Origin: Desulfobacteraceae bacterium
GTDB lineage: Bacteria; Desulfobacterota; Desulfobacteria; Desulfobacterales; UBA5616
DNA length: 39,124 nt
Direction: 5' to 3'
NCBI GenBank assembly: GCA_013791935.1
Contig: VMSV01000044.1
Span: 1 to 39,124, forward strand
Shown: positions 25,870 through 33,579 of the stretch, piece by piece
How positions within the stretch are numbered: the stretch's first letter is position 1
Layout: each line of letters begins with the position of its first letter
Position numbers and translations under genes: made by a program
The notes under the pieces: model-generated
Told to the model about the DNA's origin: nothing
Databases searched by the model: none
The model's input: only the letters and a program-made list of their open reading frames with translations

Positions 25870-27156
25870 TTATAGACCGTAATCCGCCAAATCCGGACCA
25901 AGGTAGGACCGTTCGTTTTTCCCGAGAATCCCCAGGGACAGGCAGATAATGGTCCAGATATGGGCCGTATGGTAACTCCCCCCGTAGTGTTCACAGATGT
26001 CTTCAATCTGGGCATGGCAGTTGTGGCAGGGCGCCAGAACGTAATGGGCGCCTGTGTCCATGATCTGGTCGAATTTCAATTTCCCATAACGCCGACGGTC
26101 CTTGGGGAACCCGGCTTGAAGGGCCCCACCCCCGCCGCCGCAACAGAAATTGTTGGACTTGTTGGGGATCATGTCCACAAAATTTTGCTCACCCACCAGG
26201 ACGCGAAGAAACTCCCGGATGTCCTCTGCCACCTTATCCCCCAGGGTTTTGCGAACAATATTGCAGGGGTCCTGCAGGGTGAATTTGATTTTCAGGTCCC
26301 GGTTCCAGTCTGAATTGATTTTCAGTTTGCCTTGCCGGAACCATTCCACGTAGAGTTCCAAAATGCTTTTGACTTCAAATTTGTGGGGAATTTTGTACTT
26401 TCGCAATCCTTCCAGGATTGCATAAAAGGAGTGCCCTCACTCTGTGTTGACCACCTGTTTACACCCCAGGGTGTTGTCGATGTGATCGGCGAAACGCTCG
26501 ATGATATGGCGCCAGCCGTCATCATCCCCGAGAAACATGCAGTAATTTTCCCCGGCCCACATGACCGAAGGGTAGGTCCAGTCCGCCTCCACCAGGTGGA
26601 GAATCTTCCACAGAGGCGCCATTTCATCCGGTTCCGTCACCGGTTCCCTGGAATTCTGGTTCACGGCCATGAACGCCCCAGGCCGATCCACGGTGACCTC
26701 CATATCGGCAAACAGGGGCTGGGTTTGGCGGATTTCTTCCACCACGTCCTCCACGGTCCAGATGAAATCCTCGGTGGGAACCCCCATGGCATTGCCGGAT
26801 TTCACATGCTGCTCGCAGGAACCCCGAATCCCCTTGGGCCGGGTTTCCATGGGCCAGCTTTTGCGGGTGTTGTAGATGAGTTTGGGAATGTTGATTTTCA
26901 TGGGGCAGACATACATGCACCGGCCACACATGGTGCAGACCCAGGCCCATTCCGTGGCCTTGACCTGGTCATCCAGACCCAGATTGACCATTCGAAGGAA
27001 TTTCCGGGGGTCCAGCCCCATGAGCTCCGAAGCCGGGCAACCGCCGGTGCAGGTGCCGCAGGTCAGACAGAGATCCAGGTTGGCGTCGGGCACCTGGTCC
27101 AGAACCTGTTGTTTGAAATCGGCACTGAGATCGGTCAAATCGATATTGTTGGACAT
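25870..27156 (-). CDS. HdrCB/HdrD-like iron-sulfur protein, selenoprotein
   Basis: A 428-residue protein read through one TGA (26437-26439) as selenocysteine 240. The N-terminal HdrC part has two [4Fe-4S] motifs (Cys30-Cys40 and Cys74-Cys84). The C-terminal HdrB part has a complete CCG motif (Cys298, Cys338-Cys339, Cys377-x-x-Cys380) of the type that holds a non-cubane cluster. The Sec lies in QVVNTE-U-GHSF, where relatives have ECGH, as the first ligand of the N-terminal CCG repeat. Coding similarity continues on both sides of the TGA and a perfect hairpin follows it. The ATG at 27156 follows AAAGGAGC. The gene lies between metF and hdrA; it probably passes electrons between MetF and HdrA. 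Confidence 0.9.
26403..26421 (-). promoter_or_regulatory. SECIS-like hairpin in the hdrCB gene
   Basis: On the minus strand GCAATCC-TGGAA-GGATTGC is a perfect 7-bp stem with a 5-base loop. The loop starts 22 bases after the in-frame TGA. The loop bases and distance match the mvhD element exactly, while the stems differ in sequence, which is what a structural signal would show. Confidence 0.85.
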
Positions 27157-27182
27157 ACACCTTGCTCCTTTCCGGTTCCCCG

Positions 27183-28058
27183 TCAAACCAGTTTGGCGGC
27201 ATCCAGATAATGCCTGAGCTTGTCCTCTCCGCCGATACTGATGATGTGAACCCCCTGGCTGATATCTTTCAACCCCGACACAATATCCGAAAACAGCTCA
27301 ATGCTTGCCTTTTGCTTGTCCGGTGCCTGGGCCAGTTTTTTGATGATCCAGTCCGGAACCAGACCGGATTTTAAATGACGGTTCAGAAACTGGGCCATGC
27401 CCGCGGTTCTCAGGATTAAAACTTCCGCAATAACCGGAACGCCGAAGGTTTGGGCTTTCTGCATGAATTTTGCGAATTTCTCTACATCAAACACCGGCGT
27501 GGTGAGGAAGTAACCAGCTCCGATGCGGGTCATCTCCTCCATTTCCTTCAGTTCCAGGTCGGGAACATTTTTCCCCCAGCCGGATTCGATGCCAGAACCC
27601 AGGGTAAAATCCGCCTTAAAGGGCAGTTCCTCGCCCTCCACGGTGGAGCCGGTTTTAAGATGTCCGAGAACGGATTCCAGCTTGCCCGAATCCACATGAA
27701 AAAACATCATCTCCTGAAGGCTGTCCCCGGTGATCCGGTAGTCCTCGGTGAAAACCAGGAGATTTTCAACACCGGCGTCGTGGGCTTTGAGGAGATCCCG
27801 CTGGAGATCCAGGCGGTTTTTTTCCCGTGTGGTGGTCTGGAAAATGGGTTCGAAGCGGTTTTCCTTGAGGGTGACGCAGGTTTGAAGGGAATTGCCCACC
27901 ACCCCTTCCATCTCCGCCTCCGAGATGGAAAAGCCGTCCACCCGGCCCCGGATCATTTTAAGGCTTTCCACGAGGGAATGGGATTCACCTTCCATGGGTG
28001 CCTGAATCTCCGTGGTCACCACGAACCGTTTTTTTTCAAAAGCCTCCGCCAGTTTCAT
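27183..28058 (-). CDS. metF: methylenetetrahydrofolate reductase (MetF family)
   Basis: A 291-residue TIM-barrel flavoprotein that interconverts methylene-THF and methyl-THF in the Wood-Ljungdahl methyl branch. A strong AAGGAGG site precedes the ATG at 28058. Family features are VVTTEIQAPMEGESHSLVESL at the start, ISEAEMEG, a central QTTTREKNRLDLQRDLL, LLVFTEDYRITGD, and MTRIGAGYFLTTPVFD with VPVIAEV in the barrel. It is first in the operon with hdrCB, hdrA and mvhD. The MetV zinc-finger partner of acetogens is not in the window. In a sulfate reducer the enzyme probably runs in the oxidative direction during acetate or acetyl-CoA oxidation, with the Hdr proteins taking the electrons. Confidence 0.85.
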   Translation of the reverse strand: MKLAEAFEKKRFVVTTEIQAPMEGESHSLVESLKMIRGRVDGFSISEAEMEGVVGNSLQTCVTLKENRFEPIFQTTTREKNRLDLQRDLLKAHDAGVENLLVFTEDYRITGDSLQEMMFFHVDSGKLESVLGHLKTGSTVEGEELPFKADFTLGSGIESGWGKNVPDLELKEMEEMTRIGAGYFLTTPVFDVEKFAKFMQKAQTFGVPVIAEVLILRTAGMAQFLNRHLKSGLVPDWIIKKLAQAPDKQKASIELFSDIVSGLKDISQGVHIISIGGEDKLRHYLDAAKLV

Positions 28059-28136
28059 ACCCCACCTCCTTAATGGATTAAAGCCGGGCTCTTTTCAGAA
28101 CCGGTAATGGATATTGCATGACGCGAAACCAATGGG

Positions 28137-28709
28137 TCAGACAGGATTCAGCAACCGGGCAACTTCTTCTTTCAACTGGGGCAGGGGCAGTGGTTTCGAA
28201 AAACAAAGATCAGCGCCATTTCGTTTCATCTCTTCAAATTTTTCTTCATCCAGATAAGCCGAGAGGACAATAATTTGGGTGTTTTTGGTTTCCTCTTCGG
28301 ATTTGATTTTCCGGCAGACCTCTGTTCCCTTGATATCCGGCATCATGATGTCCAGAATGATCAAATGGGGTTTGAAATGGGAGACCTGAAGCCCGGCTTC
28401 AAAACCATCCGAAGCGGAAATCACTTCGTAATCGTGCTCATCCTCCTCCAGGGCCTGAACGATGGTTTCCACAATAATGGGATCATCGTCCACCACCAGA
28501 ATCCGCTTGCGCACGTCCGGAACGAACTGGGTGGGAATGGGAATCCCCTTTTCTTTCATAAAGGATTCAAGATCCGCCATATTAATCCGGCGGTGGCCGC
28601 CTACGGTCTTGTAGGCCTTGATATATCCGGCCTCCACCCAATTGATGATGGTTTTCGGGGAAACGTTACAATACTCACTCGCCTTGTAAACGGTTAAAAT
28701 TTGCTCCAT
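28137..28709 (-). CDS. MerR-type HTH plus response-regulator receiver protein
   Basis: A 190-residue regulator with unusual order: an excisionase/MerR-like winged helix (1-54, YKASEYCNVSPKTIINWVEAG, GGHRRI) followed by a receiver domain (about 68-190). The receiver has the acidic pair at Asp74-Asp76, phospho-acceptor Asp120 in LIILDIMMPDIKG, and a conserved lysine in CFSKPLP. GGAGG lies upstream of the ATG. No histidine kinase is adjacent, so it is an orphan. It lies next to metF on the same strand (78 bases before it), and its leader carries a repeated CTATAAT motif, so it may control itself and the metF-hdr operon. Confidence 0.85.
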   Translation of the reverse strand: MEQILTVYKASEYCNVSPKTIINWVEAGYIKAYKTVGGHRRINMADLESFMKEKGIPIPTQFVPDVRKRILVVDDDPIIVETIVQALEEDEHDYEVISASDGFEAGLQVSHFKPHLIILDIMMPDIKGTEVCRKIKSEEETKNTQIIVLSAYLDEEKFEEMKRNGADLCFSKPLPLPQLKEEVARLLNPV

Positions 28710-28748
28710 AACGCCCCTCCTTTTACATTAATTTTAGGTATTATATGA

Positions 28749-28811
28749 ATTATAGAATTTTATTTGTCAATAAAAAAATATAAATTCTATAATAACTATA
28801 ATAACTATAAT
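28749..28811. promoter_or_regulatory. CTATAAT repeat array, probable operator
   Basis: The motif occurs once in reverse (ATTATAG, 28749-28755) and three times forward at exact 9-base steps (28787-28793, 28796-28802, 28805-28811). The first two copies form a 12-bp inverted repeat (ATTATAGAATTT at 28749-28760 with AAATTCTATAAT at 28782-28793). It lies 40-100 bases upstream of the MerR/receiver gene and in the leader of the divergent lipoprotein gene, so it may serve both. Confidence 0.6.
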
Positions 28812-28838
28812 TTCGAGAGGGAAAGGAGCCCTCGAAAT
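28810..28838. other. stable hairpin in the divergent intergenic region
   Basis: ATTTCGAGAGGG and CCCTCGAAAT pair across a two-base bulge around an AAAGGAG loop. It directly follows the CTATAAT array. There is no T-run. The rest of 28710-29011 is AT-rich leader with no gene or riboswitch class that I recognise. Confidence 0.4.
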
Positions 28839-29011
28839 AGGACAAGGGCTCGGCGGTTCCTTCTTCGTGGAAGGCCGTCGGGAATTGCAGAAACCCGGCA
28901 TCAGGGAATTGGAACTCCCATTTATAAGTTGCATGCTTCGATGGTTTGTTTTATACAACCCATTGATTTGAACCATATACTACTAATTTTATTGTTTAAA
29001 GGAGGTTTTAC

Positions 29012-30358
29012 ATGAATGTGATTTTCCGCTTCTTTCTTTTTATGGCGTTATTGTCATTGTTTGGCTGCGGTGACAACGGTTGCCGTGTCATTTTTCAGGA
29101 AACGTCCGCCTGGAATACTCCTGTGACATTATCAGCGGACCAGGATTCTTCGGGTGGGCAGGCCGTCATGGATGGAGAGGGCAATGGCCTTGTGGTATGG
29201 GGTTCCGATTCAAGGCTCTATGCAAAAAAGTATTCCGTCTCCCAAGGCTGGGATTCGGATATGACGCGTTTCGACAATGCTGTTCTGCGGGCCGGAGCCC
29301 TTAAAATCGCTATGAATGAGAATGGAGAGGGAGTGGCGGTGTGGCGTTTGGAAGAAACCGGGGGAGACTTTTTTTATGCCCGGAGGTTCGATATGACGTC
29401 CGGATGGGATGATGATGCTCAAAGGTTGTGCGACAACTCCTATGATGGTCAGCGTCCGGACGTGTCGATCAATTCCGGCGGAAATATCTTGACCGTATTT
29501 TCCAAGTACACCACCAATGATGTCTATGCCAGAAGCTATACCCCCGGTTCGGATTGGGATGCCGGGCCCACGGTAATTGATTCATTAAACAGGATTTCAA
29601 ATTACCCCAAGGTGGCTCTGGACGAAACCGGCAATGGCGTCGCGGTTTGGGAGCAGTATGACGGCACCTATACCAATGCTCATGCCACCTATTTTTCAAA
29701 GGATACCGGTTGGGATGGGACGGTTACCATGATTGACGACCCGGCGGTCGACGGCACCGTCGGCCAGGCCTATGTCCTTCTGAATGCGGATGGTTCCGGT
29801 GCCGCCTTCTGGGATCAGCAGAATGGGGCCTCCTACGAAATTTACGCCAGGACATTTGAAACCGGCTCCACGATCCAATGGGATACGGGAGTTTTCCAGG
29901 TGACGTCATCAACGGGATATACCCACGGGGCAAGAGGCGCTATTGCACCTGATGGCACCATCCTCATTTCCTGGATGGTCATGGATGGCACCAGATACCA
30001 GATGTATGCACGGTCCTACTCCCCGGCCACCGGATGGGCAGCTTCGGCGCAATTGGTGAGCGACGACTCCCTGGATCTCAACGTGGAGGCGGCATTTGTG
30101 GCCTTTGACAAGGATGGCAAAGGGCTTGCCGTCTGGTCCCAGGATCGGGAAACGGAACCTGCGGTATATGCAAGGGACTACACGATAGGAACGGGCTGGT
30201 CTTCGGAAATACAGAAGGTTTACGAGTATCCTGATGGATTCGGGGGATTGGTGACTTCCCTGTCCATGGGACCTGGGGGCAAGACCCTGATTACGATAGA
30301 TTATTTTGACATGCCTGATTACAATTCCGGTCAAACAATGGCGATTTTTTCCAAATAG
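29012..30358 (+). CDS. repeat-rich surface lipoprotein (beta-propeller-like)
   Basis: A 448-residue lipoprotein with strong AAAGGAGG ribosome site, a signal peptide and lipobox ending LFGC (Cys19). The rest consists of about seven imperfect repeats of 45-60 residues. Each has a core like GNGVAVW, GSGAAFW or GKGLAVW, an aromatic YARSY/YARDY strand and a GWD turn. This suggests a beta-propeller such as those with Kelch- or sialidase-like blades. It should be exposed on the outer membrane. The ligand is unknown; carbohydrate or protein binding is possible. It is transcribed alone and ends at a strong terminator. Confidence 0.75.
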   Translation: MNVIFRFFLFMALLSLFGCGDNGCRVIFQETSAWNTPVTLSADQDSSGGQAVMDGEGNGLVVWGSDSRLYAKKYSVSQGWDSDMTRFDNAVLRAGALKIAMNENGEGVAVWRLEETGGDFFYARRFDMTSGWDDDAQRLCDNSYDGQRPDVSINSGGNILTVFSKYTTNDVYARSYTPGSDWDAGPTVIDSLNRISNYPKVALDETGNGVAVWEQYDGTYTNAHATYFSKDTGWDGTVTMIDDPAVDGTVGQAYVLLNADGSGAAFWDQQNGASYEIYARTFETGSTIQWDTGVFQVTSSTGYTHGARGAIAPDGTILISWMVMDGTRYQMYARSYSPATGWAASAQLVSDDSLDLNVEAAFVAFDKDGKGLAVWSQDRETEPAVYARDYTIGTGWSSEIQKVYEYPDGFGGLVTSLSMGPGGKTLITIDYFDMPDYNSGQTMAIFSK

Positions 30359-30410
30359 AGCGCCAACCCGCCTGCCAATTAGAAAAGCAGGTCGAAGAGA
30401 AATAAAGAAA

Positions 30411-30447
30411 CAAGGGGAGAAGCTGGAAAAATTCTCCCCTTGCTTTT
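30411..30447 (+). terminator. rho-independent terminator after the lipoprotein gene
   Basis: CAAGGGGAGAA (30411-30421) and TTCTCCCCTTG (30432-30442) form a perfect 11-bp stem with a 10-base loop, followed by CTTTTA. The remaining gap to 30612 shows no convincing gene. Confidence 0.88.
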
Positions 30448-30612
30448 ACGGAAAATCTTTCCGCAACTTGTCCGGTGATTCAATTGCTCCGTTTTTGCAG
30501 GAATTCCGATCCTGGCTTGCCAGACTGGATCACCTTAAAACCTTGATGTGGTCTCCCTTTATCGCATTTTCAGCTTTTCTTTGAGGCACTGAAGAACCGC
30601 GGGAGTGGAAAC

Positions 30613-31296
30613 ATGACCTTCAAGTACAATGAAATCGTTCCCTGGGGACGAAATTTTGATGAATACAAACGCATGTTCAACCTCACGGAGGATGAGCTGA
30701 AACTGAAAATCCTCGGTTGCGGCGACGGGCCCGCCAGTTTCAATGTGGAGTGCAACCAGGCCGGAGGAAACGTCATCTCCATCGATCCCGTCTACAACAT
30801 GACCAAGGAACAGATCCAGCAGCGGATTGATGAAACCTGTATGGATGTGTTAAGCCAGACCGCAAGCAACCGGGAAAAGTTTGTGTGGAACGCCATCCGA
30901 TCCGTGGAGGATTTAGGACGCATCCGCATGGGAGCCATGAAAATTTTTCTGGAATCCTACGACCGGGGCAAAGCGACCAAGAAATACATCCCCGGAGGGT
31001 TTCCGGACCTGCCTTTCGAAAACCACACCTTTGACCTGGCCCTGAGCTCCCATTTCTTATTCCTTTACACGGACAATCTGACCTATGACTTCCATGTGCA
31101 AGCCATGTCCGAAATGCTCCGGGTGGCCAAAGAAGCCCGGATATTCCCTTTACTGGATTTCAATGCCAAACGATCTTCTTATGTGGAAGGCATTCTGAGG
31201 GATTTTAAAGACAGGGATATTGAGATCCGCAAGGTGGATTATGAGTTTCAGGTGGGGGGGAATGAGGTGTTGATCATAAGAAATAAAACCCTTTAA
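30613..31296 (+). CDS. class I SAM-dependent methyltransferase-like protein
   Basis: A 227-residue protein. Motif I is LKILGCGDGPASFN, followed by an acidic end of strand 2 (VISIDPVY). A post-motif segment (LPFENHTFDLALSSHFLFLY) matches the usual substrate side, and the end carries FQVGGNEVLIIR. This fits a Rossmann-fold methyltransferase of about normal length. The long insertion between strands 2 and 3 is typical of a little-studied bacterial group. It is a single gene; the substrate is unknown. A REP doublet follows it. Confidence 0.7.
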   Translation: MTFKYNEIVPWGRNFDEYKRMFNLTEDELKLKILGCGDGPASFNVECNQAGGNVISIDPVYNMTKEQIQQRIDETCMDVLSQTASNREKFVWNAIRSVEDLGRIRMGAMKIFLESYDRGKATKKYIPGGFPDLPFENHTFDLALSSHFLFLYTDNLTYDFHVQAMSEMLRVAKEARIFPLLDFNAKRSSYVEGILRDFKDRDIEIRKVDYEFQVGGNEVLIIRNKTL

Positions 31297-31353
31297 AAAA
31301 AAATAAGTCGATGGAGAAAAATAAAACCATGTCTGCTGTTCCTGATTTAGCCT

Positions 31354-31406
31354 CGTAGGGGCAGACCTGCGTGTCTGCCCGGGCGAACACATGGGTTCGC
31401 CCCTAG
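31354..31406. repeat. REP doublet, outward-facing GTAG feet
   Basis: A forward copy at 31354-31380 (CGTAGGGGCAGACC, loop, GTCTGCCC) abuts a reverse copy at 31381-31406 (GGGCGAAC, loop, GTTCGCCCCTAG). Stems are 8 bp and the GTAG tetranucleotide sits at the stem foot as in classical REP sequences. The stem bases differ between the copies but are compensated. It fills the gap between the methyltransferase and nucleotidyltransferase genes. Confidence 0.85.
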
Positions 31407-31472
31407 GAAGGACGGGAAAAGTTGATCACAATATCCACCTGATTCTGAAACCTGAAATCTAAGAATTTAACC

Positions 31473-32063
31473 ATGCAAAACCAATCAGATCTATTGCCCC
31501 GGACCGCATTGATTCAAAACATCCTTTTGCAGAACCCTGCCATTCAAAAGGTTTTGGAACGGGCCTCCGGACTGGATCTACCCAACTGGTACCTTGGCGC
31601 GGGATGCATTGCCCAAACCGTCTGGAATTATTATTCCAAAAGGCCCCTGCTGGATCATATTTCGGACATGGACCTGGTGTATTTTGATGATCAGGACCCG
31701 GGGTTTGAGGCGGAAGATGAAAGGGTTAAAAAAGTTCGGGATGCATTTTCAGACATCCCGGTTCAAATCGATCTGAAAAACCAGGCCAGGGTTCATCTTT
31801 GGTATGAGAAGCATTTCGGGTATGCCATCAACCCCTATAAATCTGTTGAGGAAGCCATAGACACCTGGCCCACGACGGGGACAGCGGTGGGGGTGAAATA
31901 CGATGAAGCGGGTAAATTTAAAGTTTATGCGCCATTCGGACTGGACGACTTGCTGGACAGGGTGGTCCGGCCCAACAAAATCCAGATCACCGAAGAAATA
32001 TACCTGAAAAAAGTAATCCGTTGGAAAGCTTGTTGGCCGGAGCTAACGATCATTCCCTGGTAA
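31473..32063 (+). CDS. nucleotidyltransferase-family protein (COG3575-like), copy 1
   Basis: A 196-residue protein of the small nucleotidyltransferase family seen beside housekeeping genes in many bacteria. It shows LPNWYLGAGCIAQTVWN, an acidic pair in HISDMDLVYFDD that would hold the catalytic metals, and KNQARVHLWYEKHFG. The end is KAYAPFGLDDL-type (KVYAPFGLDDLLDRVVRPN). The reaction is not known; a transfer of NMP to an unknown acceptor is inferred. Its paralogue is at 35784. Nineteen bases separate it from the dCTP deaminase gene, so the two may be co-transcribed. Confidence 0.75.
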   Translation: MQNQSDLLPRTALIQNILLQNPAIQKVLERASGLDLPNWYLGAGCIAQTVWNYYSKRPLLDHISDMDLVYFDDQDPGFEAEDERVKKVRDAFSDIPVQIDLKNQARVHLWYEKHFGYAINPYKSVEEAIDTWPTTGTAVGVKYDEAGKFKVYAPFGLDDLLDRVVRPNKIQITEEIYLKKVIRWKACWPELTIIPW

Positions 32064-32081
32064 CAGAATTAGGAAAAACCT

Positions 32082-32606
32082 ATGATACTCTCAGGACTGG
32101 AAATTGAATCAAGAATCGGTGGTGATATCCTCATCGACCCCTATGATAAAAACAAGATCAATCCAAACAGCTATAACCTGGCCTTGCATGATGAGCTGCT
32201 GGTCTACAGAAATCCGCTCCTGGACATGAAAATGGAGAATGAGGTTGAAAAACTCACCATTCCCGGGGAAGGGCTGATCATAGAGCCCCACAGACTATAC
32301 CTGGGCCGTACCATTGAATTCACGGAGACCCAAAATCTGGTTCCCATGCTGGAAGGACGATCCTCCATCGGAAGGCTCGGCATCTTTGTCCATGTGACCG
32401 CAGGCTTCGGAGATGTGGGCTTCAAGGGCTTCTGGACCCTGGAAATTTTCTGCATCCAGCCTGTTCGAATCTATGCGGGGGTGGATGTGTGCCAGATCTA
32501 TTACCACACCCTTGAGGGGAAGCATGAAAACTATTCCAGCGGCAAGTATCAGAACAATACGGGGATTCAGCCGAGCCTGCTGTTTAAGGATTTCAATATA
32601 AAGTAA
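32082..32606 (+). CDS. dcd: dCTP deaminase
   Basis: A 174-residue trimeric dUTPase-fold enzyme that deaminates dCTP to dUTP. Characteristic blocks are MILSGLEIESRI at the start, INPNSYNLALHDEL, the central EGRSSIGRLGIFVHVTAGFGD and the catalytic region GFKGFWTLEI with its glutamate, then a C-terminal Gln/Tyr-rich tail (YSSGKYQNNTGIQPS). AGGAAAAACCT precedes the ATG. The length is normal for the family. It could be bifunctional (dCTP deaminase/dUTPase), which cannot be settled by eye. Confidence 0.92.
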   Translation: MILSGLEIESRIGGDILIDPYDKNKINPNSYNLALHDELLVYRNPLLDMKMENEVEKLTIPGEGLIIEPHRLYLGRTIEFTETQNLVPMLEGRSSIGRLGIFVHVTAGFGDVGFKGFWTLEIFCIQPVRIYAGVDVCQIYYHTLEGKHENYSSGKYQNNTGIQPSLLFKDFNIK

Positions 32607-32616
32607 AGCTGGTTAA

Positions 32617-32694
32617 ATTTTACGATTCTCCCCGGATGCAAAGGCGGCTTTTGATGCTTTGGTGGAGAAGGTCCGTAGAATGGAAAAGAGATAA
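32617..32694 (+). other. possible 3' gene remnant
   Basis: The 91-base gap before the SDR gene has an open 25-codon tail with no start (FSPDAKAAFDALVEKVRRM), ending at TAA. It is amphipathic and reads like the end of a real protein. It may be the remains of a deleted gene. I do not recognise it. Confidence 0.2.
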
Positions 32695-32697
32695 GCC

Positions 32698-33417
32698 ATG
32701 AAATCATCGAAACTATCATTGATCACAGGCGGTTCCGGGGGACTTGGAAAAGCTCTTGTGGAGAAGTACAATCAGGAAGACTTCAAAGTATATGAGTTTT
32801 CAAGATCCGGAAAATCAGCCCATCATATAGGCTGTGATTTCAGCTCTCCAAGTGAGGCGTCGCAAATTCTTGAGAACACCATATCGAACCTTTCCAGGAA
32901 AGAATATTCCGAAATTGTGCTGATCAACAATGCCGGAACGATTCATCCCATCGGCCCGATTTTAGGGTTCGATCCTGAAACCTGGATCGACAATATGAAT
33001 ATCAATTTGAATTCAGCCATTATTGCATCCGGACTTTTCATCAAATATTTTCAAAATCATTCCGGAAAAAAAGTCATTACAAGCATTTCTTCCGGGGCGG
33101 CCATTCGGGCCAAGCATGGCTGGGCCTTATACTGTGCCGCGAAAGCCGGCCTGGATCATTTTTGCAGAGCCCTTGCGCTGGAACAGAAGGCTCAGCAATA
33201 CCCCATCCATGTGGTGCTGATGGATCCCGGCGTCATGGATACGGATATGCAGGCCAAGATCCGGGGTGCGAAAGAGTCTCAATTCCCTGAGCTCCAGCGG
33301 TTTGTAAAGATGAAGGAAGAGGGGCTGCTTTTAACCCCTGAATCCGTGGCACAAAAGATTTTCGATGTTGTTTCAGGCGAAATTGAGAATGGGGTTAAAT
33401 ATTCCGTTGAAGATTGA
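32698..33417 (+). CDS. short-chain dehydrogenase/reductase
   Basis: A 239-residue classical SDR that uses NAD(P)(H). The cofactor motif is TGGSGGLG (10-17). NNAG follows near residue 77. The catalytic Ser is in SISSGAAIRA and the Tyr/Lys pair is YCAAK. The order and length resemble sepiapterin reductase or benzil reductase types (GVMDTDMQAKIRG near the end). Substrate unknown. It is a single gene, with repeat family 2 downstream. Confidence 0.88.
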   Translation: MKSSKLSLITGGSGGLGKALVEKYNQEDFKVYEFSRSGKSAHHIGCDFSSPSEASQILENTISNLSRKEYSEIVLINNAGTIHPIGPILGFDPETWIDNMNINLNSAIIASGLFIKYFQNHSGKKVITSISSGAAIRAKHGWALYCAAKAGLDHFCRALALEQKAQQYPIHVVLMDPGVMDTDMQAKIRGAKESQFPELQRFVKMKEEGLLLTPESVAQKIFDVVSGEIENGVKYSVED

Positions 33418-33464
33418 AGCTTTTTAACCTCTGAACACACGAAATACACGGAAATAGGATTATC

Positions 33465-33560
33465 TCGCACAAAGACACAAAGCCGCGAAGAAAGACAAAA
33501 TCATTGCCCCGCCGTCGGCAAAAATAAAATTATTCTTTGTGGCTCCGTGGCTCCGTGCGA
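33465..33560. repeat. long imperfect inverted repeat, interspersed family 2
   Basis: TCGCACAAAGACACAAAGCC begins a 29-base arm (33465-33493), and the opposite arm (33532-33560) ends GGCTCCGTGCGA. The arms match at about three quarters of positions and are separated by 38 bases. Related single arms occur at 34404-34433 and near 1052-1080. It is probably a non-autonomous, MITE-like or REP-like element. It lies directly before the MtfA-like gene. Confidence 0.6.
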
Positions 33561-33579
33561 AAAAAATAAGGAGTTTTCA

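Noticed and set aside
27183-27186. Third selenocysteine TGA at the end of metF
   Set aside because: MetF is full length at this stop, no conserved coding follows, and the next ribosome site and ATG come directly after it; it is an ordinary stop.
28840-29011. Riboswitch upstream of the lipoprotein gene
   Set aside because: I looked for cobalamin and c-di-GMP consensus elements and found none; the region only shows weak short hairpins.
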